A DNA stretch of 64,000 nt, taken from contig JBBELK010000058.1 of the NCBI GenBank assembly GCA_037783545.1, positions 496,001-560,000 of the forward strand. Direction: 5' to 3'. Below the pieces are notes generated by a model. It ran no database searches. It worked only from the letters and a program-made list of their open reading frames with translations, and was not told the origin of the DNA. Below are positions 1 through 12,500 of the stretch, piece by piece. The translations under genes and the position numbers were made by a program. Numbering within the stretch: the first letter of the stretch is position 1; every line of letters starts with the position of its first letter. This DNA comes from Henricia sp. BOLD:AAB3569. Its lineage: Eukaryota > Echinodermata > Asteroidea > Spinulosida > Echinasteridae.

Positions 1-112
1 GTGCCTTGCCCAAGGGCACAGGTACCGCAGCCGGATTCGAACCTGCAACCCCAAGTTTTCACCTATGATTGCGAGTCAATGACCCATACCACTCGGCCAC
101 GGTACCCCTATG
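1..112 (-). repeat. tRNA-derived SINE head
   Basis: Read on the minus strand, GGCCGAGTGGT (A box) and GGTTCGAATCC (B box) with a long variable arm, followed by CCCTTGGGCAAGGCAC, the tail motif shared with the copies at 12 kb and 26 kb. Cut by the window edge. Confidence 0.75.
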
Positions 113-831
113 TAACCCTTTGCAAGTGTTGTCCCTTCCTTTAAACTTGCAATCAGGTCAAGTAATGTATTAACAAAATTACTTTAAATTGCATGTTACC
201 AAATTGTATAGAATTTGGTCACTAAGGAAAAAGTTCCAATTTTGCCAAAAATGTTACTTGCACATTAAAAGATTTTTTGTTTGCACATGATGTACATTGG
301 ATGACCAAAAAGGAAAAAGCCCAACCTCAGTGACATTTATTGGTCACCCAGGTGCGTCGGTTCAAATCTATCAATTTATCTGGATCACGAACGAGGTCCC
401 CTTACTCGCAGTTGGAAGGCAAGTATCATGGCCTATAATCCTAGTCAAGATAAACAAACATTAATTACAGCCCCATGTCTTTGAGCACTTCATAAACAAA
501 TTCTGATATGATTGCGTGCATACCACAACTTTGCCATGCTCCCTGTCACATTTTCCCATAACCCGGAATTGCCTCCAGCGTGGAATGTGTATGTCAGCGC
601 CACGCAATTACATTTTTACAATTTATAAACATTAGGGATATTTTGGAGCATTCTTCTAAACTTGAAGAGAATTTATGGTCTTTTGGGGGTGATGTGATTC
701 AGGGTCTGTCATTTGGGAAACATGCAACAGGATTCTACAATATTTATCTCAAAATCATTCGCTGAAGAAAATATAAATAAGAACTTGTACTCATATGACC
801 TTAACATTTTCTCTTGACAGATCAGACCCAG
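113..831. other. No gene seen
   Basis: AT-rich sequence starting with AGTGTTGTCCCTTCCTTT, a terminal motif shared with the element at 49710-50120. No exon or RNA gene was supported. Confidence 0.5.
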
Positions 832-1114
832 GTCGGGGGAGCAGAGCAGCTGCGACGCCTTTGGCAATCCGGAATCATTACATGTTTAAATATTACAGCC
901 CCTGTTGCATTATTCATCCCTGCGTTGTACGTGCTGCGAACGTAGGTATGTGTTGGCGCGCTCGTGCTTACAAACTCCTGCACGCGAACCTGATTGGTTC
1001 GCATTGTTAGCTATTCAACGCAACACGCACATACGGTCAAACGATCATTAGCAAAATGATTAGTAGCAAAATTCCGGGTCGCCAAAGGCGTCGCAGCTGT
1101 GCTGCTTCCCCCGT
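832..1114. mobile_element. Short inverted-repeat element
   Basis: Ends are inverted copies: GTCGGGGGAGCAGAGCAGC at the left, and its near-complement GCTGTGCTGCTTCCCCC at the right, each followed inward by GCGACGCCTTTGGC. No coding capacity; MITE-like. Confidence 0.7.
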
Positions 1115-2156
1115 CCTCATTGCATGGTGGCGCTCTCGTTCTGGCGTGCGACACCACCAGCTGCGTGGCCTTGAACAAAGACTAGGTTGAACCCTGCAAT
1201 TGTCAAGGTCACTTGTAGTGTAAAAGCTACCTGAATACAGATTCGACAAATTGACCTTTATCACGGTGCGTCCGTCTTTATCTTGTTCCTCATAATACAT
1301 GTACATGTCGGGCACAATCGGTGCGTCTGCGCAACTGTGCGATAGCGCGTGTAATCTATCGTTGTTGTTTTGAGAGAATGACTGTTTGTGCTGCGCGTTT
1401 TCTCGATCGCGCTACACGTTTGCATTGTGATGCACACAATGAATCGACACGGGGCCAAAATATTTTTATCCTGCAAGGCTCGCTTTGGTTACGTTGATTT
1501 GAATATGGGAAAGGGAAGATGGCGGCACTGTGATAAAGGTCTATCGCATCCTACACAATGTCAGTGTTCTCCACGGGTTTTTCATTTGCTAGGGCGGCAC
1601 CTCCCCCCCCCCCCCGCAAAGCCACGCCCCCATTTTTCTGTTACCTGGAATTAGTTTTATCCTTATATTATTCTATTGAACGCGGGATGCACATCAAAAA
1701 GGGATAATAAAGGACGTGTTTCTGTCGTCACAGATCCGAATTTAGATCACAAACTGTGTCAATATTCATTTTTTCCTCAACGTTTTTTGTTTTTTAAAAA
1801 TTTTCCCACCACTTACACGTTCACTTCCACCTCCAAAATTTCCTTTTAAAATTCATGACGATGTCTCTTCCGGTCGGTTGAACAAAAAAGGATTTAAAAA
1901 ACCGCAAACGCAAGTTACGCGCGACGGGCATTCACCTTCTTTTATGTCTTTTTGTTTTGATCGGTACCAAGTGGGGCACCTGTACTCCCTAGTACGCGAA
2001 AAGCCGTACTAACTGCGCGTAAACAAAGTACCCGACTATGTTAGATGGATTTAGTCAATAGAGGGCGACATCAGTTCGTTTTTATTGGGAGTGGCCCGTG
2101 TGCAGTGGTACATGTACATACATGATGTAAATACATGAAAGGTATCATGAACATTT

Positions 2157-2727
2157 TTGCAGTGCGGCATTTTTTTTTGGCCTATGCTGTTTTTTCTTCG
2201 GATATTATTTATCGCCCCGAACGCGAAGCGAGTGACACGAAAATCTGAGAGATTCTCTCGTCCATATCAACACCCAGAAACCCTTCTTATGAAATCTGTT
2301 GGCAGATTTGTGTACATATTGGAGAATACGGTATGTACATAGTGTTCGTAGGACATTATTTTCCAACAAGAAGAGAAACCAACCGTGAATGACAAAAGCA
2401 ACTCGCACTTCGCGCTGGTTTTTACGGCTGGAAAATACAACTAACTCACAAGACCACGTGACTTTTCGGAACCAGAATCTGCTTCCGAAAAGTCACGTGA
2501 CTGTGAATTTTTGAAAAATGCTCAAAAACTGCCAAATGTTTTCAGGATATATCAATTTACTCTGGAAAGTGCTTCAGAATTATCGGAGACTGCCTATAGA
2601 CTCTACACACAATCGTACCCAATTCGTAGGAAATTCGTGGCAAAAATCGCACAGTGGGAGGCCCGCTTAATGTATAGGTAAATTTTGAGCCCAAAATAGC
2701 CCAACAAAGCCGGTGTGTCCCTTTAAA
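2157..2727 (+). repeat. Dispersed repeat family A, copy 1
   Basis: Shares TTTTTTCTTCGGATATTATT, TCTGAGAGATTCTCTCGTCC, TGAAATCTGTTGGCAG and a terminal GGTGTGTCCCTTTAAA with copies at 14660-15092 and 30595-31075. All three lie in the same orientation. The short ORFs inside are by-products. Confidence 0.75.
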
Positions 2728-3142
2728 ATACGGTCCACACTGGAGCATTTTGCCGTTCTGCTGCCGTTGTATTTTGGACGTTCACAGTGTGGACGTCCAC
2801 AGAAACGGTAACGGTAGCCGTTAGCGGCAAACGCCCAAAGTTGAAAAGTTTCAACTTTCGACAGTACCGCTGACGTTGACGTTCCGTCGCCGTACTATTG
2901 ACTTTTGTCGCAATTCACATAACAGTGTGGAAGCACCTTAATCAAGATTGAGGCCGAATCAAGATTTGCGGTTACAATAAAAATGCTGGGTCTGTATTCA
3001 CCTTTGCCAGTTCGAGTGTAAACGCAGCGTAAATTGTAATATTACATTTTTGTAATTTATCAAAATGTCAAATTTGCATCTTGTTTTCATGGAATGACCC
3101 ATAACATGCGTATATATTTTGATTCACACACTTTGACTACAG

Positions 3143-3513
3143 GCGTACTGAGCACGCAGACTTGCAGCCCACATACCGTGACGAGTCGGCACAACGTCCA
3201 CGCATACAGCGAACATCTCGGGCAGTGTCTATCGGGTTGCGTGAGCGCAGTCCCGACGACAGCCGACACGGAATCCGAGTTCCACGTCGTCAACCTCCGA
3301 TCTTCGAGCCCATCCCCCGCCCCGTCATCATCTACCTCGCATTTTGGAGCGGGCAGGGACTTCGTGAACCTTGTGGACTTTTACTTTAAGCCCAAACTGC
3401 CAGGGATTTTTTCGCGGTCGTTGGTTTTAGTGCTCAACTCGCCAACAGCTACGCACTGGAGATTGGAGGGGGAGCGCATGTTTTCATTACCTGTTTACAC
3501 CATTCAAGTTGTG
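3143..3513 (+). CDS. TGFBR3: TGFBR3 exon a: start of orphan domain
   Basis: Acceptor CAG at 3140-3142 and donor GTAAGT at 3514. Enters in phase 1 and leaves in phase 0. It encodes a cysteine-bearing segment followed by EFHVVNLRS and SLVLVLNSP...HWRLEGER, which correspond to the vertebrate EVHVLNLR and FLLNSPHPLVWHL segments. The middle has a Ser/Pro-rich insertion. Confidence 0.9.
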
Positions 3514-6500
3514 GTAAGTATATAATCAGGATTGTAATTTGACTGCTTTAATTCTGGTGTTTACAAAGGGCATGTGTGGTCTAGTGGGTATACAGTCGTG
3601 CTCATTAAGGGACTGTGGGTTAATGCTGTAACGAAGTCGGCAATTTCGGGTTCGGTTCGATTCGGTAAAAGTTTGGAAATTTCTTCCTGAACATTTGTTC
3701 GGTTCGGGTTCGGCAAGTATTGCCGGCGGTGTGGGTTCCAGTTGAAAGTGATCACGCATGTGCAGCTAGCTTTCTTTATAAATTAGGGCATATGTTTTGT
3801 TTTTTTATCTTCAAACCCGCTCTTTTACACAATTTTTTTGTCGTAATGAACAAGATAACGGCTTTGGTGGGATGAAATTGACCCGGGAAACTGAACGGAA
3901 TCCGTGGCTGGAGCGCAGCTCTACTGTCGGAACTTGCGGTGTGCATGCATTTTGTGATTTGTACCACGTGCAAACCATCGTGAGACTGTGTGGGATGGTA
4001 TTTTTTCCTAGCCTTTGGTATTTATTTTCTGACGATTGTTTGTAGTACCCGCAAGTATCGCTGTTTTTCTGTAAGAGGGCTTATTGATTTCCGTCAAAAT
4101 GCTTTTCACAATGTTGATGCGAAAAATTATGTCCAAGAAAATTCTGTCCCGATATGCCATTTTCACAATGCAAATGTATGCCACGCCGCTAGAGGGCGTT
4201 TGCAATCAAACCGTTCCGATCAATCGACAACTATCATCACATCGTGCAGATGCGTACTGCGCGGTGGCTTTGGCACGTTGCGGCGATGGAGCCAATACAA
4301 TATTTGATCGGCACTGATCGAGCGACGTCCGTGTAAATATCGATCGTGAAGTCATGTCTGCAATGAGTAGCGAAGCAGACGTGTACTAATAAGCAAGCGC
4401 CATCTTTGCCTGCATCGCAATTGCCGAGCGTGTGGTGTGTGTGATGCATGCATGTGTGCAGTGCCGTGCGGTACGTATACTGTGCAGTTTGCGCGGCTGG
4501 CGCGATGCGGCAAGCAGCCAATGAACCGATTTTACCCTCTGCTTTCGCTTCACCGTCTTCAACGGTAGATGTTCCTGGATTCTTTTTAAAAGCAGAAACT
4601 GGGTTTATGGAAAGACATGCATATGTTAGCTGAAATTTTTAAAAATTATTGAGAAATTTTTCTGCTCTTCCCCACAGGTACCAGAACATTCATGTCGGTC
4701 GGTTACATACAACGAGGACATTGCGCTAGCAGTCAGTGTAATTTGCACAACACTACCTCAGAACAACTCGGACCTCTTACGCTTTGTTCAGGAACATTAC
4801 GGCAGTGTCACAAGCTTTAATGAGGTGGTCTACGCAAACAATCTCACACTTCTAGTTGGCTCGGGTAGGTATTTAATGGAAGTTTCGTAAGCGATTGGTT
4901 ACGTGTATGGATACGTATACCGGTAGCTATCCGTAACCATTAATGCAAGCCAATGGCCTCATACCCTGCTGAGTTGGCCCCGATGCCCCTTCAAGATATA
5001 CACTTTCTGAGGCCAACTTGGCCAGCATGCCCTGTAAATTTCATGAAGTTTGTATTTAAGCAGTAAACATTTGGAACAAAGTTGGCTGTGGTGCCTTTCC
5101 GGTTGGCCTCGGTGCCCCTCCAGTTGGCCTCGGTGCCCCTCCAGTTGGCCCCGGTGCCCCTCCAGTTGGCCCCGGTGCCCCTCCGGTTGGCCCCGGTGCC
5201 CCTCCGGTTGGCCCCGGTGCCCCTCCGGTTGGCCCCGGTGCCCCTCCGGTTGGCCCCGGTGCCCCTCCGGTTGGCCCCGGTGCCCCTCCGGTTGGCCCCG
5301 GTGCCCCTCCGGTTGGCCCCGGTGCCCCTCCGGTTGGCCCCGGTGCCCCTCCGGTTGGCCCCGGTGCCCCTCCGGTTGGCCCCGGTGCCACAAAATATAG
5401 AAGCTAAATGGAATTTTTTAAAAATGCAGGTGTGACATTCAGTATTTTTTAACAGATTTCTTTGAATCGCATAAAAATTCAACTTACTTACATGTAGGCC
5501 CGCTTCAAACGTCGCGCTTATGCTGTGTCAAATTAAATTCAACTTGGCACGACGATGGCACGACGTTAGCACGGCAGTGGCTTCAAACGCCGAACTTAAT
5601 TGCAAACTCAAAGTCGAGCTTAAATACATCCAACATGGCGGATGAGTATTGTGCACGTCATGGACGTTGTACACATGCGTTTTTCATTCTGTCCATTGTA
5701 CGGTACGTCGCCATATTTATTATTTTGATGCACTTTTTTGTTGGTTATTTCTTTACTCACATACGCGCTGCGAGCATGTGCATTCCTAGTCGTGTACACA
5801 ATTGCGGACCAACTTAAAATTAAATTCGACACGACAGAAGCACAACGTTTGAAGCCAAGCCGTGCTAATGCCGCACTAAATTGAGTTAGCACGGCAGACC
5901 CTGTCGAGCTAAATTTTTATGCCGTGCCGAATTCATTTTGCCGAGCCAAATGGCTTCAAACGTTGTGCTTGTGCCGTGTCGAATTAAACAAATTAAGTTA
6001 AATTTAATTTGACACGGCATAAGCGCGACGTTTGATTTTCTCAACTTCGTTGAATAACCCAAATGCTTTACCTTCTTCCAGACATTACAGCACCTACCAC
6101 CTGCCAACTCCAACCAAACTTCCAGACGTACGACTTCAGTGCCAAACACATCCTGGAACTGCCCATCACGGGTTGTAGCCTGTACCATCCCAGTCCCCTG
6201 AAACCAGAATTCCACATTATTCTCCTACGGGAACCCGTGCGTACCAGTGATGTCGTGACTGTTGAGCTGCGGCCGGCTGGTAGCTGCGACACTGCCTGTG
6301 ATATCATATTGGTCGTGGTATCAGAAGCCAATGTTACCTGGAGGATAACTGGCGGGCAGAGAAGTGGAACGCTGCAAGTTTTGGTACGTTGTTAGAAGTA
6401 AGCTTGAGCCGATGGCTAATTTTTACCATCGCGATTAATCACGGAAAGACAATCGCGATATACGATACTATTACGATGATTTTCACAAAAAAAGTGCTAC

Positions 6501-9500
6501 CTTCATAATAATAATAATGGGCAGTTCTTATAAAGCGCATTTCAGAACCGACGGAATTCCCAATGCGCTTTTTGCATTATTACCCTGGTCATTGGGCTCA
6601 GAAGCAATCGTGACAAAGCACCTTGCTCAAGGGTACATGAATAATGGATGGGCCGGACCGGGATTCAAACCCACTACCTTTGGAACTAACCCAGGTTTTG
6701 AATACGATCCACTAGACCGCTTCGCCATAGTACTCCACCATAGTTCAACACCAAACTGACACTATTTCCCCCCTTCCCCCTCCTCTCCATACCACAGAGT
6801 CCCAACAGTGTTGATCCACGGAGGGGACTCTTAGTGGAGAACCATGACTTGCCAAGAAACACTGCGGACCTGATGGAGTGGGCTGGAACACAGCAGTGGC
6901 CCCTTGGTTCATTCACGAGTGCTGGCATTGCTAACAAGTTTGTAGTCACAATAGGTAAGAGAGCCATTTGGTTTTATGTGGGTTTCTTATCTGCTCATAA
7001 GAGAGCAGTGGTTATTATTAGTGGTGGACAAAAATGATACAAATGAATCTTTAGCCTTGATCAAGGCATTGGGCTTGTCTTCTAGACGGCCCGCTGAAGA
7101 TAAAACAAAGCGCTTATACCAGCTACAGCATCTGTTGCACGTATTGGCTCACACAGCGCGCAGCGCTATACGACTATGCACATACGCATGTACATGTAGC
7201 GGTACGTTCCTTAAACCCAACGCCTTGATGGTTCTGCATTCAGCCAGCGAAACTCATTACAGTAATAGGGAAACCACCCCAGCGTGAGCTGAAATTTCAT
7301 TGGTCGACGCACGACAGGTTATGTTTGAAAAATGCTATGATCTGCGATCCCCAGTTTGTTCATCCGGCCGAGGCAGTATTAAGAGCTCACACAAATCATT
7401 CAGGAAAGCTGTCATATTACAACCATTGTCCCCCAGAAGTTTAATCAAATACGTAAACGGAAAGGCACAATAAACGAACCCGAGAATATTTGTTTTCGGC
7501 CATCGATCATGCCACGGTTCTCGTAACATGGAGGACGCCATGACATGCATAATGCATGCATCGCGTCATTATGTGCTACTCATGAAGCTCTTGATTGGCT
7601 CAAGACAAATTTTAAATATTTATACCTTGCATACCCGCATATCCAAAGCCTGGCCAAAAAATTTAAGAAAGACATTAAACCCGGAAGTGCAGACGCGACA
7701 AGGCCGTCTTTCGAGCTAGGGCAGGTCGTATGCAGCTAGTGGTGTATGACGTACGCAGCCAGTGTGTTGCCGTACGGGTTGGTACTATGGAAGTCGTGAT
7801 CGCACGATGGCTCGTTTTGATGCCGTGTGCAGTTTGCATGCGCTAGACCCAATATTCTCTCGTATAGCAAAAAACCTGGAGATGGCCTTGGACAAGGCTA
7901 ATGAATCTTTTGAGAAACAGTTTGTTTAATAGTGAATAATAACCACCTTTTTTCTCTCCTAAAGATAAATATTTCATAATTTGGAAACCGTAGACTGTAT
8001 ACGGCAAACGACGTTAAATGTATGGTGAAAACCAACCTGTGCACAGGTCACCTCAGTACCCATCCACGTTTCAAGAAAACAATGCGAAACTGTGTCCATG
8101 CTTCCAAGAAACGGATACGCGTATAAATACATGTTAACTATCCATAGCCGCTAATGGCATGTGGTTTTACAACTCCAAATGCTACGGTATGTTAGCCAAA
8201 TGGAGTCTTTGTTTAACAGTGGATTGTCTTTTTATAGACTGTATCGAATAACTGCCATCTTGTAAGGCAGTTTTTTTGGTTCCGTGAGGACATGCATGGT
8301 TGCACATTTTGTGCTTACATTGTTGACTAATTTAAATGACAAATGTTGCCCTACAAGATGGCGGCTATTTGATACGGTCTATAGAATGTTCACATGGTCA
8401 GAAGATTAATATAGGCTGTCAAAACTTTTGACGAATTGGAGACATTTTAAAGGGGCTATGTCACGGTTTGCGCGTATCCCATTCAATCTTTGCCATCCCT
8501 TATAATTCTTTAGTAATTTTGGCAGTGGTGTACTTGTCAACATCCAGGATGTCCTGATGCATTACTTTTTACTTGAAATGGTGCCGTTTGCTGTATTTTT
8601 AAGCTGCCAAACATGACAGAAACGGCATGGAATAACATGGTTGGATTTATAAAGCAATTAACTTAACCTTGTTTTCCATCAAAACTGACATGCTTATTTG
8701 GTCCTGACAGCAATTTTACAGCATACCTTCTGTCCTTGGAAAGACACAGTGGCCGCCACCGCTGTACGATTTTGTTTTTCCAGACATTGATCGCGCGCGC
8801 GCGATGCCAAATCGAACAAATGCGTGCACACGATGCACAATGTAGTTGAATTCTGCGTATTGTAAACACTCATGAACGAACACACTGCCCATGCGGCACG
8901 TGCTAAGTACACGATGTACACAACTATAGCACACGCACCAATGTAACGTTGTGTAACGAAATTGCACTACATTCATCTGAGCCCGCACGTATGTCAAAAT
9001 ATGAAAGGATTTGGCGCATGCGCAAACTGTGACATAGCCCCTTTAAGTTTATTTTTCATTGAACGTTTTCACTTCTGGACCATATCTCAGATAACAACAG
9101 CGGTCCCACCAAAGAGCCTCCCTCGCGCCTGTCATTCATCAAGCAGTACACACAGAAGGAATGTCACCGCGAGTTCATCCAAGTTCGCATCCTACGTCGC
9201 GTTATGGGAGTGTTCCAGCTCAACGCAGATAACATGATGCTGAGGGATCATACATGTCGGGCCGTGGAGTCGGGCGATTACTACATTATAGACACGCAGC
9301 GGGACCAATGCGGCACTACCGTGACGGAAACGGAGACGGGGCGGACGGTTTATCATAATGAGGTCAGTTTGGAGGACTTGGGATGTTTACAAACATCAAG
9401 TGTGAAGAAAATCAAGAATGATTAACATACATGTGCAGTCTATAGACTTGCCGTGTTTGGTCTGTGATCCACGGCGTGCAGCACGGCCTCTGGACTAGTG

Positions 9501-12500
9501 GCCTGTAAAATAAACAGAAGAAAAGAGATTGGACAGGCAATTGGTACGGAGGGCGTGCTGCGGACCGCCAATAATTCGAAATATTGACGTTTGTCTTTTT
9601 CGAGGTGCTACACGGACTGTATATCTTTAAGTGTCGTTGTGTTCTTGTTTATGCTAGGTAATCTTCTCAACCTCAGAGAGTGTCCTTGAAGGCAGTGGAG
9701 GATCGGACCTTGAGAGGTTGATGGGTGGTGCCCCAGTGGATGATGAACAGTCGTCAACAGCCCGAGTCCCATTCACATGTACCTATGACGTCAATGGAGA
9801 TGTCCTGCCTGACAGCTGGTTTAGCCCTTTTGGGGTAAGCTTGGAGTTAAGTTGGAAATTAAACCCCTATTAAAATACATTATTTGCAGTCGCAAAAAAA
9901 AAAAAAAAGGGAAAAAGTTACCAAACTCTTTCTCAGAGAAAACACTCTCGTACCATTTTCATGTGAAAATCTTATCACTGCGTGGGACGGAATGTAAAAA
10001 TTTGACAGTGCTCTTAAAGGAGCGTGGCCAGATTTTCTGGAAATTTGATCTAGATCTAACTTAACAATCATATAAAATACATCGCAAAAATAATATTTAT
10101 AACACAAAAACAAAAAAATACAAAATATTAACGTGGAAATTGGAGAGTAAGTTAACATCTTGATTGTAACTAGTGACACAAATTAAAATCGTGCTGTTTC
10201 GCTTTCGTAGCAGAATTCGAAATCGGACTGACATGACTAAAGTTGGCTTTTCTGACTATTTTATTAGTGCTGATAGCTGTAGCATAATTTCTACTCACAT
10301 TGGAACCTCCCGGTAAAATATCCGAATACACAAGATCAGTATTTCGAATAGAAAAATACTTTTAATGACCCTATTTTTTAGGGAAACGATCGGCTTGTGC
10401 GTTGAACGATCCACGCATCGGAAGACACTGGCTGGTGCTGTGTTACACCGCGCTAAGCTAGCTGGGAACCTGTTACCAATCGCAAGTACTAGACTGGTTT
10501 CCGCTCTACAAATTCCACATACTATGAATGATTCTTATATTCAATCGTTGTATGTGAAATAGCGCCACCAACAACACAAATGGTCAGGTGCATCTTGTGC
10601 GCTGTTAGCGATTCGGGCAAATAAAGCCAGGGTACGGGCTGCTTTGCGCAAAAAATGTTCCCATATTTGTTTATGCAGACGCAGATGTGGCGGTGTGTTC
10701 ATAACTGTTCAACACCCTGCAGTCCGCTCCTGATAAATTAGTTTACACAAATTTGTTGGTTTTTCGACGATATCTTAGAAATATGCGGTCTAGAAGTGCG
10801 GGAGTTTCAGATTCGTAATGAGAAAAATATGACGGATGTTATGATATAAAAATCTCATGACCCATGAGGTAAGCCTTTAATATTTAGGTTCAACTGTAGC
10901 TGGCTCTGTCCTAATTTTGAATCATCACTGTACCACTTTGATTTTCTTGACATTCCAGCCTCAGCTAACACTGTCCATGAACATGTACACCGGCAACCAA
11001 TTTGCCCAGAAGCAGTTGATGTTTCCACACGACTTACAGGCAGGAGAGCGAGTCTACTTTGAGGTGGCATTGACAGACGGCCAACGCCTCAGCATTGTAC
11101 CAAGCCAGTGTTGGCTGTCGACAGGATTGAAGATGCTCACTGCTCAGCTACACATGCTGATGTACAATAGGTAAGAATACATGTACGTCATTGTGACTAT
11201 GGTCAGAGTCACTCGATTTTGATACGATTGTGAAACGATTTTTATACGATAGTAATCGACGACCGTTGTCACACGACATTCTTATTAGAGGCGTTCGCGA
11301 TGCTTACACCGTGTAACACCAACTTACACCGGAGCGTTCTTTTAGCCATCACGTGATACACGAGACTGCCCCGGTGGCAGCCACCACTACCCGAGCTCGC
11401 GAGCGGGTCTGTGGTGTAAAGCAAGGTGTAATGACGTCACCTAGTAACCGTGAGCAGTAAAACACTGTAATCAGAGCTAGCTTACGGTACTTTATACAGA
11501 AAACCACCTGAAAACATTTTGCTTTTATTTCAATTATATTTTTCCCAGCTGTTCAAGAGACGAGTCGCTGATATTCCATCGGGATATCTCCCACTCCAGC
11601 CAGGCAGTACGGTTCAGCTTTGAGGTGCCTGATCTGCAATGGGATAACATGTGCTACATGCATTGTGAGCTGGGTATCTGCTCGGATGATGGGGCTGGAG
11701 TTAGCAATGGGATACCACTGGTATGACGTGACACAAATGCTGTCGAATTGCAGTCCCTTAAAAAAGAATTTTATTTATTTATTATTTACTTGCAATTGCA
11801 GCTGGCACATTATCAGGATTGGTAAAAAAATTAATAAATATTGTTACATTTATATAGCGCATATTCCATGTGGATATATTCATATGCGCTGCACATTATA
11901 ATGGCTTTTGCCTATGTATCGAGATACATAGGTGGGTGGCACCATTGGCAGCCGACGGCCAGAGACACCGGGGAATCCCCTTACTCTTCACAAAAGAGTG
12001 CTCTGGGATCTTTTAAGTGCGTGCGTTACACAACACACTGGACCAACGGCTTGGAGCAAGTGTGTTTAAGTGCCTTGCTCAAGGGCACACGTACCACAGC
12101 CGGGTATCGAACCCGCAACCCCAAGTTTTCACCCGAGTGTTGCGAGTCGGTGACCCAAACCACTCGTCCACAGTACCCCAATATAAAATGTCTGTCTATA
12201 CTAAAACACACCGTCCCTGTTGAAAGTCCAATGCATAGTTCCGACCTGTCAATCAACCGAACCCGCCGACCATTCACAACAGAGCTAGCAGACATCACCC
12301 ACATAGGTCAAAGTGCACTGTCTCACAACAACATCACGCGATTGTCTGCCCCATACAATTTGTACAGTGTTGTATGCGATGATCCGGGTGGATTTTTTGT
12401 TTCAAGGCCGGTCGTTTCGTTGTTCAAAGGAACGAAAGCACGTATGTCATGATATGACATCCCTGTATTACTGGCCCTTTACTCGGTGTGTTCTAAGATA

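Noticed and set aside
2157-2342. Hydrophobic ORF as the missing betaglycan signal peptide
   Set aside because: It belongs to dispersed repeat family A, present also at 14.7 and 30.6 kb.
4959-5482. Collagen-like or proline-rich proteins in several frames
   Set aside because: They are frames of the 21-bp minisatellite inside a betaglycan intron; period 3n keeps them open.
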